64,000 bases of DNA, taken from contig OX345636.1 in assembly GCA_947044365.1 (NCBI GenBank), positions 19,880,548 through 19,944,547 of the forward strand, in the 5' to 3' direction. The DNA comes from Petrosia ficiformis. Taxonomy: Eukaryota; Porifera; Demospongiae; Haplosclerida; Petrosiidae. Positions 32,346 to 44,775 of this stretch are shown here, one piece after another. Within the stretch, counting starts at the first letter, position 1, and each line of letters opens with the position of its first letter. The position numbers and the translations under genes are program-made. The notes beneath the pieces are model-generated. The model worked only from the letters and a program-made list of their open reading frames with translations. It searched no databases and was not told the origin of the DNA.

Positions 32346-32643
32346 TTGCAAATCTGTGAGATGAGTTCTTGATGTGTGTATCTGTCTGTCCAAGTGTTGA
32401 TTTTCAGTGCATGTTCAATTTCATCACTGTCTTCATCATCTTCATCTTCACAACAATCATGCATGCTAATTTGGGGGTGTGGTTGTCTGTCCATTCATGG
32501 AGGTAATTTTGTTGTTCTAGAGAATTCAGAGGTGGCCGCTTTTCATAGGTTACTGGTACGTGTATTATATGGTAAATTCATGTGGGGAATAGTATTTTGT
32601 CCGCTGTTGAGAGGCGATCTGCTTCTCGGAGAGTTCACTGTAT

Positions 32644-33895
32644 ATGTATTATGTATATTCATATACAGAAAACCTACATAGAAGTTTTGATCGACTAAGA
32701 GATTATTGTGACGGTGAAGCTTTTGCAATCCACCCAATTTTTTTAAGTGATGAGACTGCTATTCAAATTCAGCTCTACTATGATGCCGCCATAGCCATAG
32801 ATGTCTGCAACCCTATCGGTTCAAAATCTGTTATCCACAAACTTGGTTAGTTGGGGGAATGTAGCATGAGACCAGGCATGGGACCATGTACATTTTAAAA
32901 GTATTTAAGTACAAGTACATGTGCTGCTGGAGGCAAGTAAGTACCTGTACAGATAAACAACAGTTACAGCTGAACGTTTGTTAAAGATAATGGTAGAAAT
33001 GGCATAATGTTATCCTTTCTTGATAATAAGAATGTTTTTATACATTTAATGTTATTTTTGTTTGCGAATGTTTGTAGGGCTTTTTTTATTACACACTGGG
33101 AAATCTATTTTATTGTTAGCCATACCAGAGACTTCTTTAACATCCAAGTATGTGCTATCAACTCCATCCTGGAACCATTTGTAGAAGCGATGAAAGAGTT
33201 GGAATCTGTAAACACTTTTCAATGATTAATTTTGCTGTTGCTTAGTTCTGTTTTTCCAGGTTGAAGGTGTTTCGTTCTTAATTAATGGGAATACAAGATA
33301 CCTTCGAGGAGCACTGACATCTGTTGTAGCTGATAACCCTGCCAGCAACCTTATAGGTGGATTTAAGAGTCTATCGTCAGCTTATCGAAAGTGTCGAGAT
33401 TGTCTTGCAACTTCTGAAGATATTCAAACTATGGTAAAACAATGTTCAATTACCTTCGTAATAACTATACCTCTACTTGTTGTTTGTCCTGTTAGTTCAC
33501 TTCTGAAGAGTTTGTGCCACGGACTAAGGCTGTTCATGAAAGACACTGTTCGAGTTTGAACGGTTCAGCTCATGCCTCAGTTACCACTACATATGGTGTA
33601 ACGCATAATTCAGTCCTGAATGACCTGGAGCATTCCATGTCACATCAGGACTTCCTCCAAATATCATGCACAACATTTGAATTTCAATCCATGCTGTCTG
33701 TTTTCATCCAAGATTTGAAACTGTTCCCCTTAGCTACCTTTAACAGAAGAATACAGTACTTTCCAGATGCCAAGAATAAACCTCTCCCTTTGCCCACTCA
33801 TATACTGTCAGCATCTCCCAATAATGCACTTAAACAAAGCTGTAAGCAATATTTATCTCATCATTTTTTTAGGTTACCTTCTACTTCATAAACCT
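32644..33895 (+). pseudogene. Multi-exon transposon-like family (CNPIGS motif)
   Basis: Several exons with GT..AG boundaries. Exon one (32644-32850) reads IFLSDETAIQIQLYYD and IDVCNPIGSKSVIHKLG. The next (about 33077-33220) reads GFFYYTLGN and later NIQVCAINSILEPFVEAMKE. The third (33260-33433) follows tttttccag and reads YLRGALTSVVADNPASNLI, then KCRDCLATSED, and ends at a donor gtaaaa. The fourth (33494-33850) reads FTSEEFVPRTKAVHERHC, YGVTHNSVLNDL and LATFNRRIQYFPD. This order (LQI-x-L-Y-D, NP-x-GS, GG-F, CR-x-C, YG) recurs in many cnidarian and sponge proteins of unknown function that I take to be transposon-derived. Stops in the second exon and a frame loss in the fourth point to decay. 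Confidence 0.5.
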
Positions 33896-34125
33896 GGTGT
33901 TTACAGTCCGTTTGCACTTAAACAAAGCTGTAAGCACTATTTATCTCATTATTTTTTTAGGTTACCTTCTACTTCACTTATTCTAGCTTCACAGTCCGTT
34001 TGCTTTAAAATTCTTGGCTCTCACAGGTGGCAGTCGATGGGTGTCATCTGGAACACTGGAATAACTGATTCAAGAAGCCACTTGAACACTGGAACACTGG
34101 AATAACTGATTCAAGAAGCCACTTG
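33826..34125. repeat. Two tandem duplications (88 and 41 bp)
   Basis: A unit of 88 bases starting gcacttaaacaaagctgtaag occurs at 33826 and 33914. It spans the end of the fourth exon and an intron-like tttttttag. A second unit, gaacactggaataactgatt, occurs at 34051 and 34092. Both are direct and adjacent. Confidence 0.85.
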
Positions 34126-35450
34126 TTCTCAATCTGGAACATGGAAGACCCTTTCATCAGTATGTGCAAAAAATGGCTGACACTTAGGTCACATGGTAAA
34201 AAGCAATAGTTCACTGCAAAGCCTCTATATAGTAGCTAACCCAAAGTTTCTTTCAATACGAAGAGCCTTGGCGCTTGTAACAAGTGGTTGCATGGCGTCT
34301 GAGTCACAAACATTCACTGAGTTTTCTATATCTCGTTCTTCCTTTCCATAAAATAGAAAATTAGAGATTATTAATATATGTTAACTAAATTAATGAAACT
34401 GCTAACGTTATCTGTTAATTTATAAAACTCGATAACTATTAACTAACTATATTATATCAATTAATTATACGCTTATAATAATAATCATCATTAACTAACA
34501 ACTGTTTTTTGATTTTGTGGCTTATTTACACGGCACTGTGAGCTGCATTTCATAGTTGTGTGAACAGCACAACCCCTGTGTGCCTTGCTGTTTGGGTGTT
34601 AATGACATAGCGCTTGTGTGATTATCACATCCTAGTTTTTACAGTGCACAAGTAATAGCATAAAAGACAACTAGCCTTTTAAAAAGCGAGAAGAAAATGT
34701 GCACAAAGTCCTAGTCCACCAGAAAATAGACACACTCATTCATTATGTTTTAATTTTATTAACAGATAGACACACCCTTAAAAACTATAAGCTGAGTGAG
34801 GATTAGGCCCTGCCCATTAGAATAATAGGTATGGAGTGCCGTCTGTGTCAAAATTTAGGAAGCAGAACTAAAAGAAGATACTACTGCCATTAGGAGTAAT
34901 AGAATGCGTATCTGAAAAGCTGGAGCACTGTATAAAAAATATAACGAAGATAGATGATACGATTCAAGAAGCAATCATCCAAGCTGGCTACAATAGAGTG
35001 GCACAAAGTGGAGATGATATCAGATTCTTATCAGAATCTTATCAGAATACATCTATCTGCAATCTCTCTTAATTTGTTTACACAAAGAACAATGTAAATG
35101 GCAGGACAAGTTGACAGCTAGCTTATTAGTTTCTGATGATTTCACTACTCTTACCAACAGGGGTAGTTCCTGTCCAAATAAACCGGCCAGGGCAACCTTC
35201 CCTAGCAATTAACATAGATAGTATTGTATTTCTAAGAAGGATAAACTTTAAGTGGATTGACATTGCTAAAGTGCTATCTGTATAGGATATATAAAGAAGC
35301 AGGCCTGTAGCCAGACTTCTGAAAAGGGGGGTGCTTTGGGGTGCTAAATTGGGGTACCAAGGCTGTGATGAGGGGGAGGATGCACGCGTGGAAGCTGAAT
35401 ATATACTCCATGGGCACTATGTTAAATAAAAGAATTATGATCTTAAATTA
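34126..35450. other. Mostly non-coding; one open segment
   Basis: No recognised gene. An open stretch without ATG near 34876-35060 encodes LPLGVIECVSEKLEHCIKNI and continues protein-like, but I know no match. At about 35305-35390 lies a piece of a dispersed repeat (caggcctgtagccagacttc followed by G-rich sequence) that is familiar from several marine invertebrates. Confidence 0.3.
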
Positions 35451-35454
35451 ATAA

Positions 35455-36790
35455 CAATACATACAAATCCCAGTTGAACAACAAGTTTGCTCTCTCTATT
35501 CTGAGTGGGTACTTCTGGAGAAATAACTTGAAAACATTATCAACACTAATTTCAGTTTCATAGTTCATATGTATCAAAGCTAAAGCAGTTAAACGTTCTT
35601 CTGTTTGTGTGCACCGTAGGTAATTGTTTAATCTCCTAAGAGCTGATGCTGACCTTTCACATGAACATGAACATGAACTTAAAAGGGAGAAGTAGAAAAA
35701 AGTTTTAGCAGAGTAAAGGTGTTAGGAAGTGATTGTGGGCAGCATTGCTTTAGGGAATCAGTCAGTGTTTCTGGACGATCTTTTTGTAAAACAGATAACC
35801 ACCTAGATTTCCAACGACAGAATTCTTCATCAGTTATGCTAGCATTGGGGAGGTCATCTGCATAGAAATCATTCGCCTTTTTAATGATGCTAATAGATGT
35901 GTCATCAGTTATATTGATAGGAGTCCCTGAAGACCAGCTACCTGTTTACAATGACTTGTAAATCGAGATGAAACAACACTTACTAGATGGTCAAGAAATG
36001 GGATAGCAACATTTTTCTTTAAAAAATCTGCAACTGAGGTGTACTCTGGGTTTGAGCGATGTTGTTGACATTTGCTAACACGTGGTATTGAAATAGCTAT
36101 GTTGGATTTTTCAGCAATTCCACTACTGTGTTCAAAAATACGTTGAGAGTAGTTCTCAATATCTTCCCTCACTCTCTTTAGCATTCCATAACAATTGAAA
36201 CACCTGATACTATGTCCTTACTTTTCCCCTGAATTTTTAACCACTGCTTCTTTTAGATAAAGCAAAGAACGAGACAGTGTCACTATGGTGTATAAATGAA
36301 CTCAAAAGATTCCAAAGCTTTGAGATAAAGCGAGTGCATTCCTCTTATCTTCTGGTGACCAGTTATTGTTGTAGAGAGGAAAATTAGGGTCCCATAGAGA
36401 ATTACTTCACACATCTTAACCAAAAATGGATGAGCTAATGAAAATCTTTCCCAACCAACAAGTGATGCTGGTATTAAGAAGAGGAACTCTACTGGATGTG
36501 TGCACAAGTGTGTTCTTTGAAGCAATTGCTTTGAGAAGACCTTCTCGTTTAGGAGAATTTTTTACAAAAAGGGTTAAGTTCTTTATCTGATCAATGCAAT
36601 TTCTGATGCATGGAATAGAGCATGAGTTCATGATGGCAAGATTAAACGAATGACCAGCACAATGAGTGTAAAGTGCTTTTGGTTGGCATTCATAAATTTG
36701 TGCTTGAACACCAGTTTTTGAACCACCGTCACCACGCAAGCTACTGAAAGACAGACCAAGATTCACAATAGTTGTCATGATTGCATCAGC
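35455..36790 (-). pseudogene. hAT transposase, ZMYM1-like type
   Basis: In minus-strand order: LRGDGGSKTGVQAQIYECQP and HCAGHSFNLAIMNSC (36416-36778), the core with the second catalytic region and the C/H block; a broken stretch where the CPTRW-like block would be; LKRVREDIENYSQRIFEHS and ISIPRVSKCQQHRSNP with FLDHLVSVVSSRFTSH (35909-36184), the helical part typical of the DUF4371/ZMYM1 group; and near 35680-35460 CERSASALRRLNNYLRCTQ then ERLTALALIHMNYE, the C-terminal dimerisation region. Several frameshifts and stops. The zinc-finger N-terminus is missing: the sequence upstream is a MITE-like end (36793). Confidence 0.7.
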
Positions 36791-36791
36791 A

Positions 36792-36885
36792 ATTAGTCTC
36801 GCGTAGCCAGCCCATCCCTCTTCCGCTCTATGAACGAGGGATGGTCTGGTATATAGCTATTGTATGTCTCGTTCTGAGACCCACC
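36792..36885. repeat. MITE-end-like repeat
   Basis: Starts tagtctcgcgtagccagccc. It contains a stem catccctc ... gagggatg (36808-36848) and ends near tgtctcgttctgagacc. It resembles the TAGTCTCG end of the MITE at 10801 but is shorter. Probably a fragment of a related small element. Confidence 0.45.
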
Positions 36886-36942
36886 GGAAAGTAATGCCGT
36901 GTTCAAGTACTGAAAGTAGGTGTGAAGCACGTTACCAAGAAA

Positions 36943-38610
36943 ATGTCACATCAATATTGTTGGTTGTGTGAAACTGATTTGTCAAAGTGAAAGAAACTCC
37001 ATGGTGATGCTACCAAAAGTACAGTGAAACTTTTACAATCGATTAGTTTAGATTATTTAGGAAAAGACCTGGCTAGGACTTCATTTGTGAAAGGTGACTA
37101 TATATGCCACAAGTGTACCAGTAGGATAGATAAACTAGATGCTTACAAGAGAGAATTGTATAGAACAGAAAAGCAAGTAGCTGATAAAATTGAAAACAGG
37201 ATTGAAATACGAATTGGAAGTAAGAGATCTGACCAAGGTTAGTTTTTTTGGACTAACCGTTTAGTATGTTAAAGTTGTGGTATGTATATATACTATATGC
37301 ACTGGTAACTGAAATAATTATTATAATTAGGTGAATTTTGTGATGATGATGATGAACCAACACAAGCATACACGTTTTCTAGGCTTCGACTGGATCTACC
37401 ATCTACACCAAGCCGTCAGTCTTCTATTTCAGTAAGATAAAGTTTTCTAAATAGTTTATTCAATGTGAATTATTATTTCATCCCAGGTAACTGTCAAACA
37501 TCGATCTGGCACTAAATCTACCGATATTGAATCCCCGTGGACTCAGGAAAATGTTAAAATAGTAGTGCGGAAGAGTTACTCAGCATTAACATCATCAGTT
37601 GTGCAGTCATCTCGTACCTCAGATAAAGTATTAACTGAGCTAGGTCGAAAAATCAAAAATGAAATTAAATTTATTTGCTCATATGAACATGATTCTTTAT
37701 TAAACGATGGACATCAAGGAGTTTTGGGAACTGTCTGGGTTAGAGTTGTTGTTGAATGTACCTACACTGATGAAACTACTATGCTGTCTAGTGAATAAAC
37801 CAGAAGATAAAAAAGCCCTTGTTGTGTACGATAGTTTCAATGATCTTGAAGAATAGACGAAATTCAATGCAGAGCAGTATCGGTTGCTTTATATGGCAAT
37901 GGCGTTGGAAAGAAAGTACGGATATACATGAATTTTTTTAAAATTCAATTATACAGCTTTGAATTTTACCTTTATACCTTCACTGTATACTTATAGATAT
38001 ATTGTTCATTACAACCACTAATGGTATCTTTATCGCATTTGGGAACTATCAAATTGATGGACCACCTATCTGAAGATTATGACCCTGTGATTGAATGGTG
38101 TGATGGGTTATCAGATTATTTCAAAGTAAGTTCTATTAAATGTGTACATGTATTATGATTTTTAAAAATTATCACAGTTGCACATGTGGTGAACTGTGAT
38201 AAGTACTACTTAATGGATGTAGATGATGAGGATAATGAATTAGACAATGATGTTAGCAGCAGAGAGTCAACTCCAGAGCTACTGAGGCCAAGTTTGGAGT
38301 CCTATTTCTAGCGAAGATGAAGTAAAAGAGTTTGATGAAGGAAGTGTTGATGAAGCAGATGATTGCAGTATACAAATGGAGCATATAAACAAAATAATTG
38401 AAGGAAATGAAGAAGCAAAACGTTTGGCTGTTATGAAGTGGACTGGGTTCAAATTAGTTGGAGACAATGTTGATAAAGACATCAAGCCAGCCTTCTTTTC
38501 TGGTGTGTAAATAGAACAACACATTCCCTACATTACTTCAATGCTTATGCTGTTTTAGATCGCATTGACTTTAGTGGTTTAAGTGATTCACCACCGCACC
38601 ATACGCCATG
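36943..38610 (+). pseudogene. DUF6589-like multi-exon gene, truncated
   Basis: Six or more short exons. Exon one (36943-37237) carries a four-Cys finger-like pattern: YCWLCETDLSK early and then YICHKCTSRIDKLDAYKREL; an in-frame TGA lies between. Exon two (37331-37431) is acidic then STPSRQSSIS. Exon three (37487-37795) reads LTELGRKIKNEIKFICSYEH. Later exons give LYMAMALERK, then LQPLMVSLSHLGTIKLMDHL with WCDGLSDYF before gtaagt (38126), then MKWTGFKLVGDNVDKDIKP, and HSLHYFNAYAVLDRIDFSGL. The last two blocks match my memory of DUF6589 proteins, a transposon-derived group in cnidarians, sponges and fungi. The gene ends abruptly at about 38605, where a minus-strand gene begins. Confidence 0.55.
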
Positions 38611-41600
38611 AATGGAATGGTGCAGTTCTAGCAGCACAAAGGTAGTCCAAATCTAATGCGAGATAAAGAGCAATCAAGCTAAGCTGAACAGAGAGGTATG
38701 TCAATCGATAGTCCGGTCCTCCATCACTGTAAATAAAAAGCATGCACTTGTCTCGGAGGACAACCTTATTCTGTATAACATCCAATAGCTCTGTCATATG
38801 CCTATGAGGGGACGATGGCTCAAAAACTCCTTCAATAAAGACTTCTCCATCATACCACGATCCTGTCACATCTTCGGGGATCTCAACAGACAAAGTAACA
38901 GATGGTATTAAACTAAATTTAGTAAAGTCATGATCTCCGACCTCAAACATCTGGTTACAGCGTACTAACACTCGCCTACCCCTTTCAGCTGCTGCTACAG
39001 GATAGTTTGGCTCTCCCACTTTCACTCTGTGTTTGTCATCCATACAAAAAAAGGAGCTGTGTTCACAGAACATCACTGCTAGTTCTCTTTGATATCTAAA
39101 CACTGCAGCAGCATAGTGAGAATCCTCATGGCTTTTTTGAAACATATATTTGACATTAAAGCGTCCAGTGTAGTGGACTCGGGATTGTGTGTGAGTGTTC
39201 TTTGGCCAAAACTGAAAGCTACTGGAGTTGCTGGGGGACAGCGAGCTGCAACTTGCTCCAACAGGTCCCTTACGAAAAGTATTCTTGCTAAATGTGTTAC
39301 TTGAGAATGCCTCCTTTCTTCCACAGCCAACCCAACATCCTCTTGCAGGAATTTTTGAACTTCTTCCCAAAAACATCATATTTACTCATTTGGCCAGAGT
39401 TGTGTGATCTAAGGTCAGGTATTATACTGGGGTCTTCCATTTCGAGGTAAAGCTGTACTCGATCATCAATTTCCTTTTCAGATAGAGTTGAAGCACTGGA
39501 GGACAAAGGACAAAAAATGAACAGATTGTGACTTTCAGGAATTCATACAATATTATTTTTATGGATTCTCTTAATTATTCTACTGTGACCACAAAGAAAG
39601 GTGAAGGTCAAATCATACCTGTAAGAGATCTGTATATGTGCCTCATTGTTGCAGGCTTAAATTGATTTAGTCAGGAGTCCAAATTTCTTAAGCATTTCTT
39701 TCCTCATTGCTCCTCGAGCGTGATAAATTGGTATTTTCTCTTTGATCACTTCAATTACACGTTGGCTCTCAGAAAAGGATGACTGATCATTTGAAGGCAC
39801 TTTCCACAAAAAATTCAAGTTCCCAAGATTGTTACCATGGATTTAATGCTTTTTATGAAGTTGTACTTACGACTTGAATCAGTGGGGAAGATGTTCATAG
39901 TCACTTAATGCTCCTAGATGGATGTGTAAGTCACTCAAACATTCGGGACAAGAACATACAGGAAGAAACTGGAAATTTACATTTTCAGCTACATGACGAA
40001 CCGGTAACAGGCGACTTTGGATGAAGAGTATCTTCTTGCAGCTTTGCTGTAAGTATTCACTATACTTGGAAAGGGACTCGGCAAGAGTTTCTACATCAGT
40101 TTTAAATTCTCTCCAGTTATCTCTTTCCCAGTATGGTCCTTGAAGACAATCAAACAAAGCAGAGGACAAACAAGTGAGGGTACTACTGGACATATTTCCT
40201 CTCTGTTGCTTTCGATGCTTAAGTTCTGGACAATTGTACCCAGTGAAGGTGTTGGCAAAGCTAGGTAGGCCAAAGCCTTGCTTTTGGAACACATCATGGT
40301 GGCCGTCAATCACCCAAAGGGTATCTGTCAATTGCCTGTACAAGACTGATGCCATACGTTGGTACCTCACCACTTTTCCATTGACAGTTCATTTCCAATA
40401 ATAACTTGATGATGTCATTCCTTAGCCTAAGCTTGTTGTTGTAAGGCTCTTCAATTAAATCTGGCAATGACTTTTTAGCGAGTTCTCTCTGAGAATTCAT
40501 CATGATCACAAATGCATTCACCTGCACAGATCCCTCCTCCTGTCACATGAAAAGTACACTATTAAAATATTATACACATCATTCCATACAAAATCATACT
40601 ACTAAGTCATACCTGAACTGGGTCTGTCATGTTCTGCTCAACAAAATACTTAGTAAAGTGCCCAAATAGCTGTGTAACTTCTGTAATAGCTAAAGAACTG
40701 TCCACCTGGTCCATTGTATCTTTCATCTTTCCCACAAACACTTCCGAGAGACTTGAATTATAACCACGCTTAGAAAAAAGCTCATTTGAAAAGTGATCTC
40801 GAAATGTTAAGGATGGTGGTTGAATACTGGTTATCTGCCATGGTAGAATTACCCGTTTCCTCGTTTTACAATACACACAAACGTTTACCAGGGTCATCTT
40901 TGCCATGTGCATGCATCTACTGTGGGTGTGGCTTCCGCAATAATGACTACGTCATCAATAATGAGCAAATTCTTGCAGAAAGGTGAATGTGTGCAGGCGG
41001 AAAACCAGAAACAAGTTTATAGCTAACACTGGCCTTAGCTTAATTTCTTGGTAGTCATGCCCGTAGCGATGACCTTTCTTGTATGGTTGGTGTTTAAATT
41101 TATGAAAGTAATACTCCAACAAAATGCACTCTGGATCAAATATGATGACATTTCCATTGGAGATTGTAGTAAAAGAAAAGCATTTTTCTGAATTCATCTT
41201 CAGTGATTTTCACAGCAATGTCAGTATCATTATATTCATTACGTAAACACTTGCTGTGAAAACGCCTCCAATCTATCCATTGTCGTACAGTGGAATCCAC
41301 AGCATATAAACTCATCATTCCAGTTTCATTTACCTATAGCATACAACAAAATTATATGTAAATAATTAGTATCACTATCATGTATATCAAAAGCATACTT
41401 CAGGTAATTCACTAGGTTCTTTTAAACCAGCTATCTCAAGAATTAATCCACCTAGGTGTGGATTGTTTAAGTCAGTTTTCACTTGATTGATATGTGTGAT
41501 AAATACTCATCATCTATCTCCACTGGTGTAAATGAAGGGATAGTTGTAGATGGATTAGTAACAACAGATTGTATTATTTTAGAGCCTATTACGTTCATTG

Positions 41601-42880
41601 AAGAATTACTGACAACCAGGTCATTGGTAGACTGATCATCCTATAAATGATTAAAATAATAAAATTAATGTACAAAATTTACATGCATGGTATACCTGTG
41701 TACCCAATGTTGATACAGGTGCTTTCAATTGCAACTCATTGTTCGTCTATAAAATGATTGATTATGTCAATTTAGTAATAATTATTATTTTACCCAAAAT
41801 TAAAAAATTAATAAAACTTTCAGCTCACCTTTTCTTCCAATGGAAGTATATACAATCGTCCCTGACCAGTCAATTTATTGATTGCACCTCCATTCCACTC
41901 TGTAAAACCAGTGTGTGGTGAGAATAACTTTTTTAAGTGCTTAGAACTGGCATCTACAAATATAAACGTTTTTTCAGGAGTTTTAAAAATGCTTGGAAAC
42001 AATGCAATAATTTTAGTATGAATTACATCTTCATTGTCAGTTTTCTTGTACACCAAATATTGCAAAAGGCCTGCTTCACATAATTCATCTTTGTATAATC
42101 ACCTCTGGGAATAGTAGGAGTATCATTCAGCATACACATTACTTCAACACTGCATGTCAAATGAGCTGAAGTGGCCTTTCTCTTAGATGAGGGCTCATTG
42201 TCTTCAACCACTACACATCACATTTTCTCTTTTGAGGAATACTTCTAAACTGCCATGCAACTTCTTTAATAATTGATTTCTGTGGGCATCCTTGACAACT
42301 CCCATCTGTACCAAAGACCTTGTTTATCGCTTCACTTAATCTTGGTTTTGCTGCTGCATCCTTTAATGTAGAAGCACTAACACGTGCATTTTTAATGGCA
42401 CTGGTACTTGGTTCTTCAAGTTTGGCAATATCTCTTTCATTAATAACTCTCTGTTTTTTGACTTCATAGCCACAACTAGTTAACTCTCTTAAATAAACAT
42501 TATAATTAACAGTGAGCTAACTGACGAGATATTCAGTCAATATTAAAACCAGATTTCAATGTAGCTGAGTGTAGGTCTGTGTTTAAAACAACATATAATA
42601 TTGTTACAAAAAATATTAGAAATACCTTCTTCGAATTCTAAATCTAATAGTTGGAGTTTGAGTGCTGAAACCTTCTTTTATAGCCTTTCAAAATCAATAA
42701 ATAAATACATAGTATCTATCATATATGATAAAGCCAATTATATAAATTAATTTGTAAATACCTTGCTGATATTCCTCATTAATAGCAAGTATTTGTTTTT
42801 CAAGTATATCCCTACAGCCAGGATGTTGCTTTTCAATATGAGCATCAGATATGATGTTGTATCCTAAGGGGATTCGACAT
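38588..42880 (-). pseudogene. Multi-exon DDE-like gene family member, truncated
   Basis: About nine exons in minus orientation with GT..AG junctions. From the 5' side: a Cys/His finger-like piece (CRIPLGYNIISDAHIEKQHP, about 42860); a basic linker with SAIKNARVSASTLKDA; PGRGDYT-like and WNGGAINKLTGQGRLYIL (41820-42065); exons at 41.2, 40.9-40.6 (RVILPWQITSIQPPS), 40.5-40.3 and 40.4-39.88 (GFGLPSFANTFTGYNCPEL; WERDNWREFKTDVETLAESL); 39.84-39.62 (HARGAMRKEMLKKFG); then 39.5-38.59 with EDPSIIPDLRSHNSGQMSKY, AVEERRHSQVTHLAR, FFCMDDKHRVKVGEP, YSDGGPDYRLTYLSVQ and LCAARTAPFHSW. The spaced acids (CMDDK, YSDGG) suggest an RNase-H-like DDE nuclease. It stops where NPVER-like sequence would follow. At least three frameshifts. 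Confidence 0.55.
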
Positions 42881-42974
42881 GAGTTCTTGTGGATCTGATT
42901 TCTTTGTGCACGTGCAATGCTTAATCAGCAAACAAACCCACTCCCGTTATTGCAATACTAAATTTAGACACAGG

Positions 42975-44775
42975 AGGCGCGCCATAAATAATTATTCTGG
43001 TGGAGTTTGCCTGTTAATTATATTCATAGTAGTTAATAAACAATACAAGCACATGGTAAAAAATGGAGGAGGTATCAGGAACTTGAATTACTTGATTCAG
43101 AGTCAGAGACACAACAACAGAGTCATCATGAACAAGCAGGCCAAGAAAACAGTTCATCTTCCTTAGAGTCTTCATTATTGAGCACTCTTCATTGCCCAAC
43201 AACATCAGAACTGGCAAGAAAGAGAAAAGTCTCTAAGAACAAGCCACCCACCAGACAAAAGAGAAGTAAAGGTAGAACTGTGGCTGATCCAAAGACTGTA
43301 AGCCCAAATCAACGTGTACGGGAGTATCCTAATGAGAGTCTTAAGGTAAAGTGTTTTCTAATTCTTTATTCTGTGATGCTTGCAGAGACCCTTTGTCTCT
43401 AAAGAAAAGTGTCGTTGAATTACACAAAATCTGTCAAGGGGAAAGACAAGGCTATTGTCTAAAGAAAATAGATGTCACATGTTAAAACAATATGACTGGA
43501 AGGTACATCCTGTTGGCGAGAATCTTCCAACCCCAGTTTGTGTTTTTCAATTGAAGGCAGTCACTGCTTTTTTGAAAAGTGGAGTCACATTAAATAAGCT
43601 TGACTGTTTTCATGGGCTTCTCAAGGAGACTGTACTTGCTTTGTCAAGTAACCAGAGAACTAATTCCACTAATTCTTGAAGAGGAGCGTAATAAAATTAG
43701 AGAGATTTCTATTATATATGATGGAACAACACATGTAGCAGAAGTGCTGGCTGTCTTGCGTAGATGATGAATGGAAAATTCACCAGTGTGTTGTTAGATT
43801 GATGCTCTTAGCGAAGAGTCTCACTGGCGAAGTTGCCAGGCAGCTTATATCCACCCTATCTACTGAGTTCGGTATACCATCAAATTTAATTATAGCTGCG
43901 ATAAGAGACCGTGCATCCGGAAATAATGTGGTTCTCCACACTTTAAGCATAGTCTATTCACAGATAATTGATGTCAGATGTTTTCTCACACACTAGATCA
44001 TGTGGGCAAGCATTTAACAAATGCAAGACGGTTTTGAAAATGTTGAGTCCTTCATTATACTGCTGATCTTCCTCCTGCATCAAAGTCGAAGCTTCAGCAC
44101 ATTTGTGATGATCCACTGAAAACAATTAAGCTACAGATAGAGCTTGCAATAACTGTTGATGCTGGGGAAGCATTTGTCAGGGCTACCTATTACTTGGAGG
44201 GAGATGGGCCGTTAATCTTCACATGCTACTAAAAGATTCAAACATTAAAGGCTGGAATTACTACTGCATATTATCCTAGCACTAATGCTGTCATTAAAAA
44301 GATAGCTGGTGGGAAGGAATCAGTAGAAAAGCAATTGATAGATGATTATGCCAAGGCATGTGCTCAACCTGCTTACAATTACTTTCATAGCAAGTTTGAT
44401 GTAGATTTGAAATAAAGGCTGTTGGTATTTAAAGCTTCTTGCTACTTTGATCCATTGCAACTGATAGATCTTCAGCCTACATGTTGTGACATTGATGAAT
44501 TACGAGTTCTGAAGTTTCTGTATACATGTTAGCCAGCTGATCTTTCAAGCGATATTTGCAGACTTACCTGGTGGAAACGTCATGCAGTGGAACTACTGTG
44601 TTGGTCAAATGCGTGTAAATCCCTTCTTATACAACCATCATCTGCATCAGCAGAACGCATCTTTTCACTCTTAAATAACACCTTTAACAACTCCTTTAAA
44701 GGAGTTGTTAAAGAAGATTACATAGAATGTTCCATAATGTTACAATATAACTATATGTTACAATATACCTCATAA
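42975..44775 (+). pseudogene. hAT transposase, same family as 9.1 kb
   Basis: In order: an N-terminal polar region (KKWRRYQELELLDSESE; PTRQKRSKGRTVADPK); a stretch matching the family's zinc-binding entry (QRVREYPNESLK); VFQLKAVTAFLKSGVTLNKL; a block near 43720 resembling YDGTTHVAEVLAV; LMLLAKSLTGEVARQLISTL and IAAIRDRASGNNV (43799-43996), the core with its catalytic Asp; and the C-terminus, WWKRHAVELLCWSNACKSLL then PSSASAERIFSLLNNTFNN (44570-44775). An intron-like insertion at 43345-43380 and several stops and frameshifts inactivate it. A 32-bp palindrome lies in the C-terminal coding region. Confidence 0.75.
44682..44713. repeat. Perfect 32-bp palindrome in hAT gene
   Basis: Arms of 16 bases (ctttaacaactccttt and its exact reverse complement) without a spacer, at the position encoding NNSFKGVVK. 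Could be a templated inverted duplication. Confidence 0.92.
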
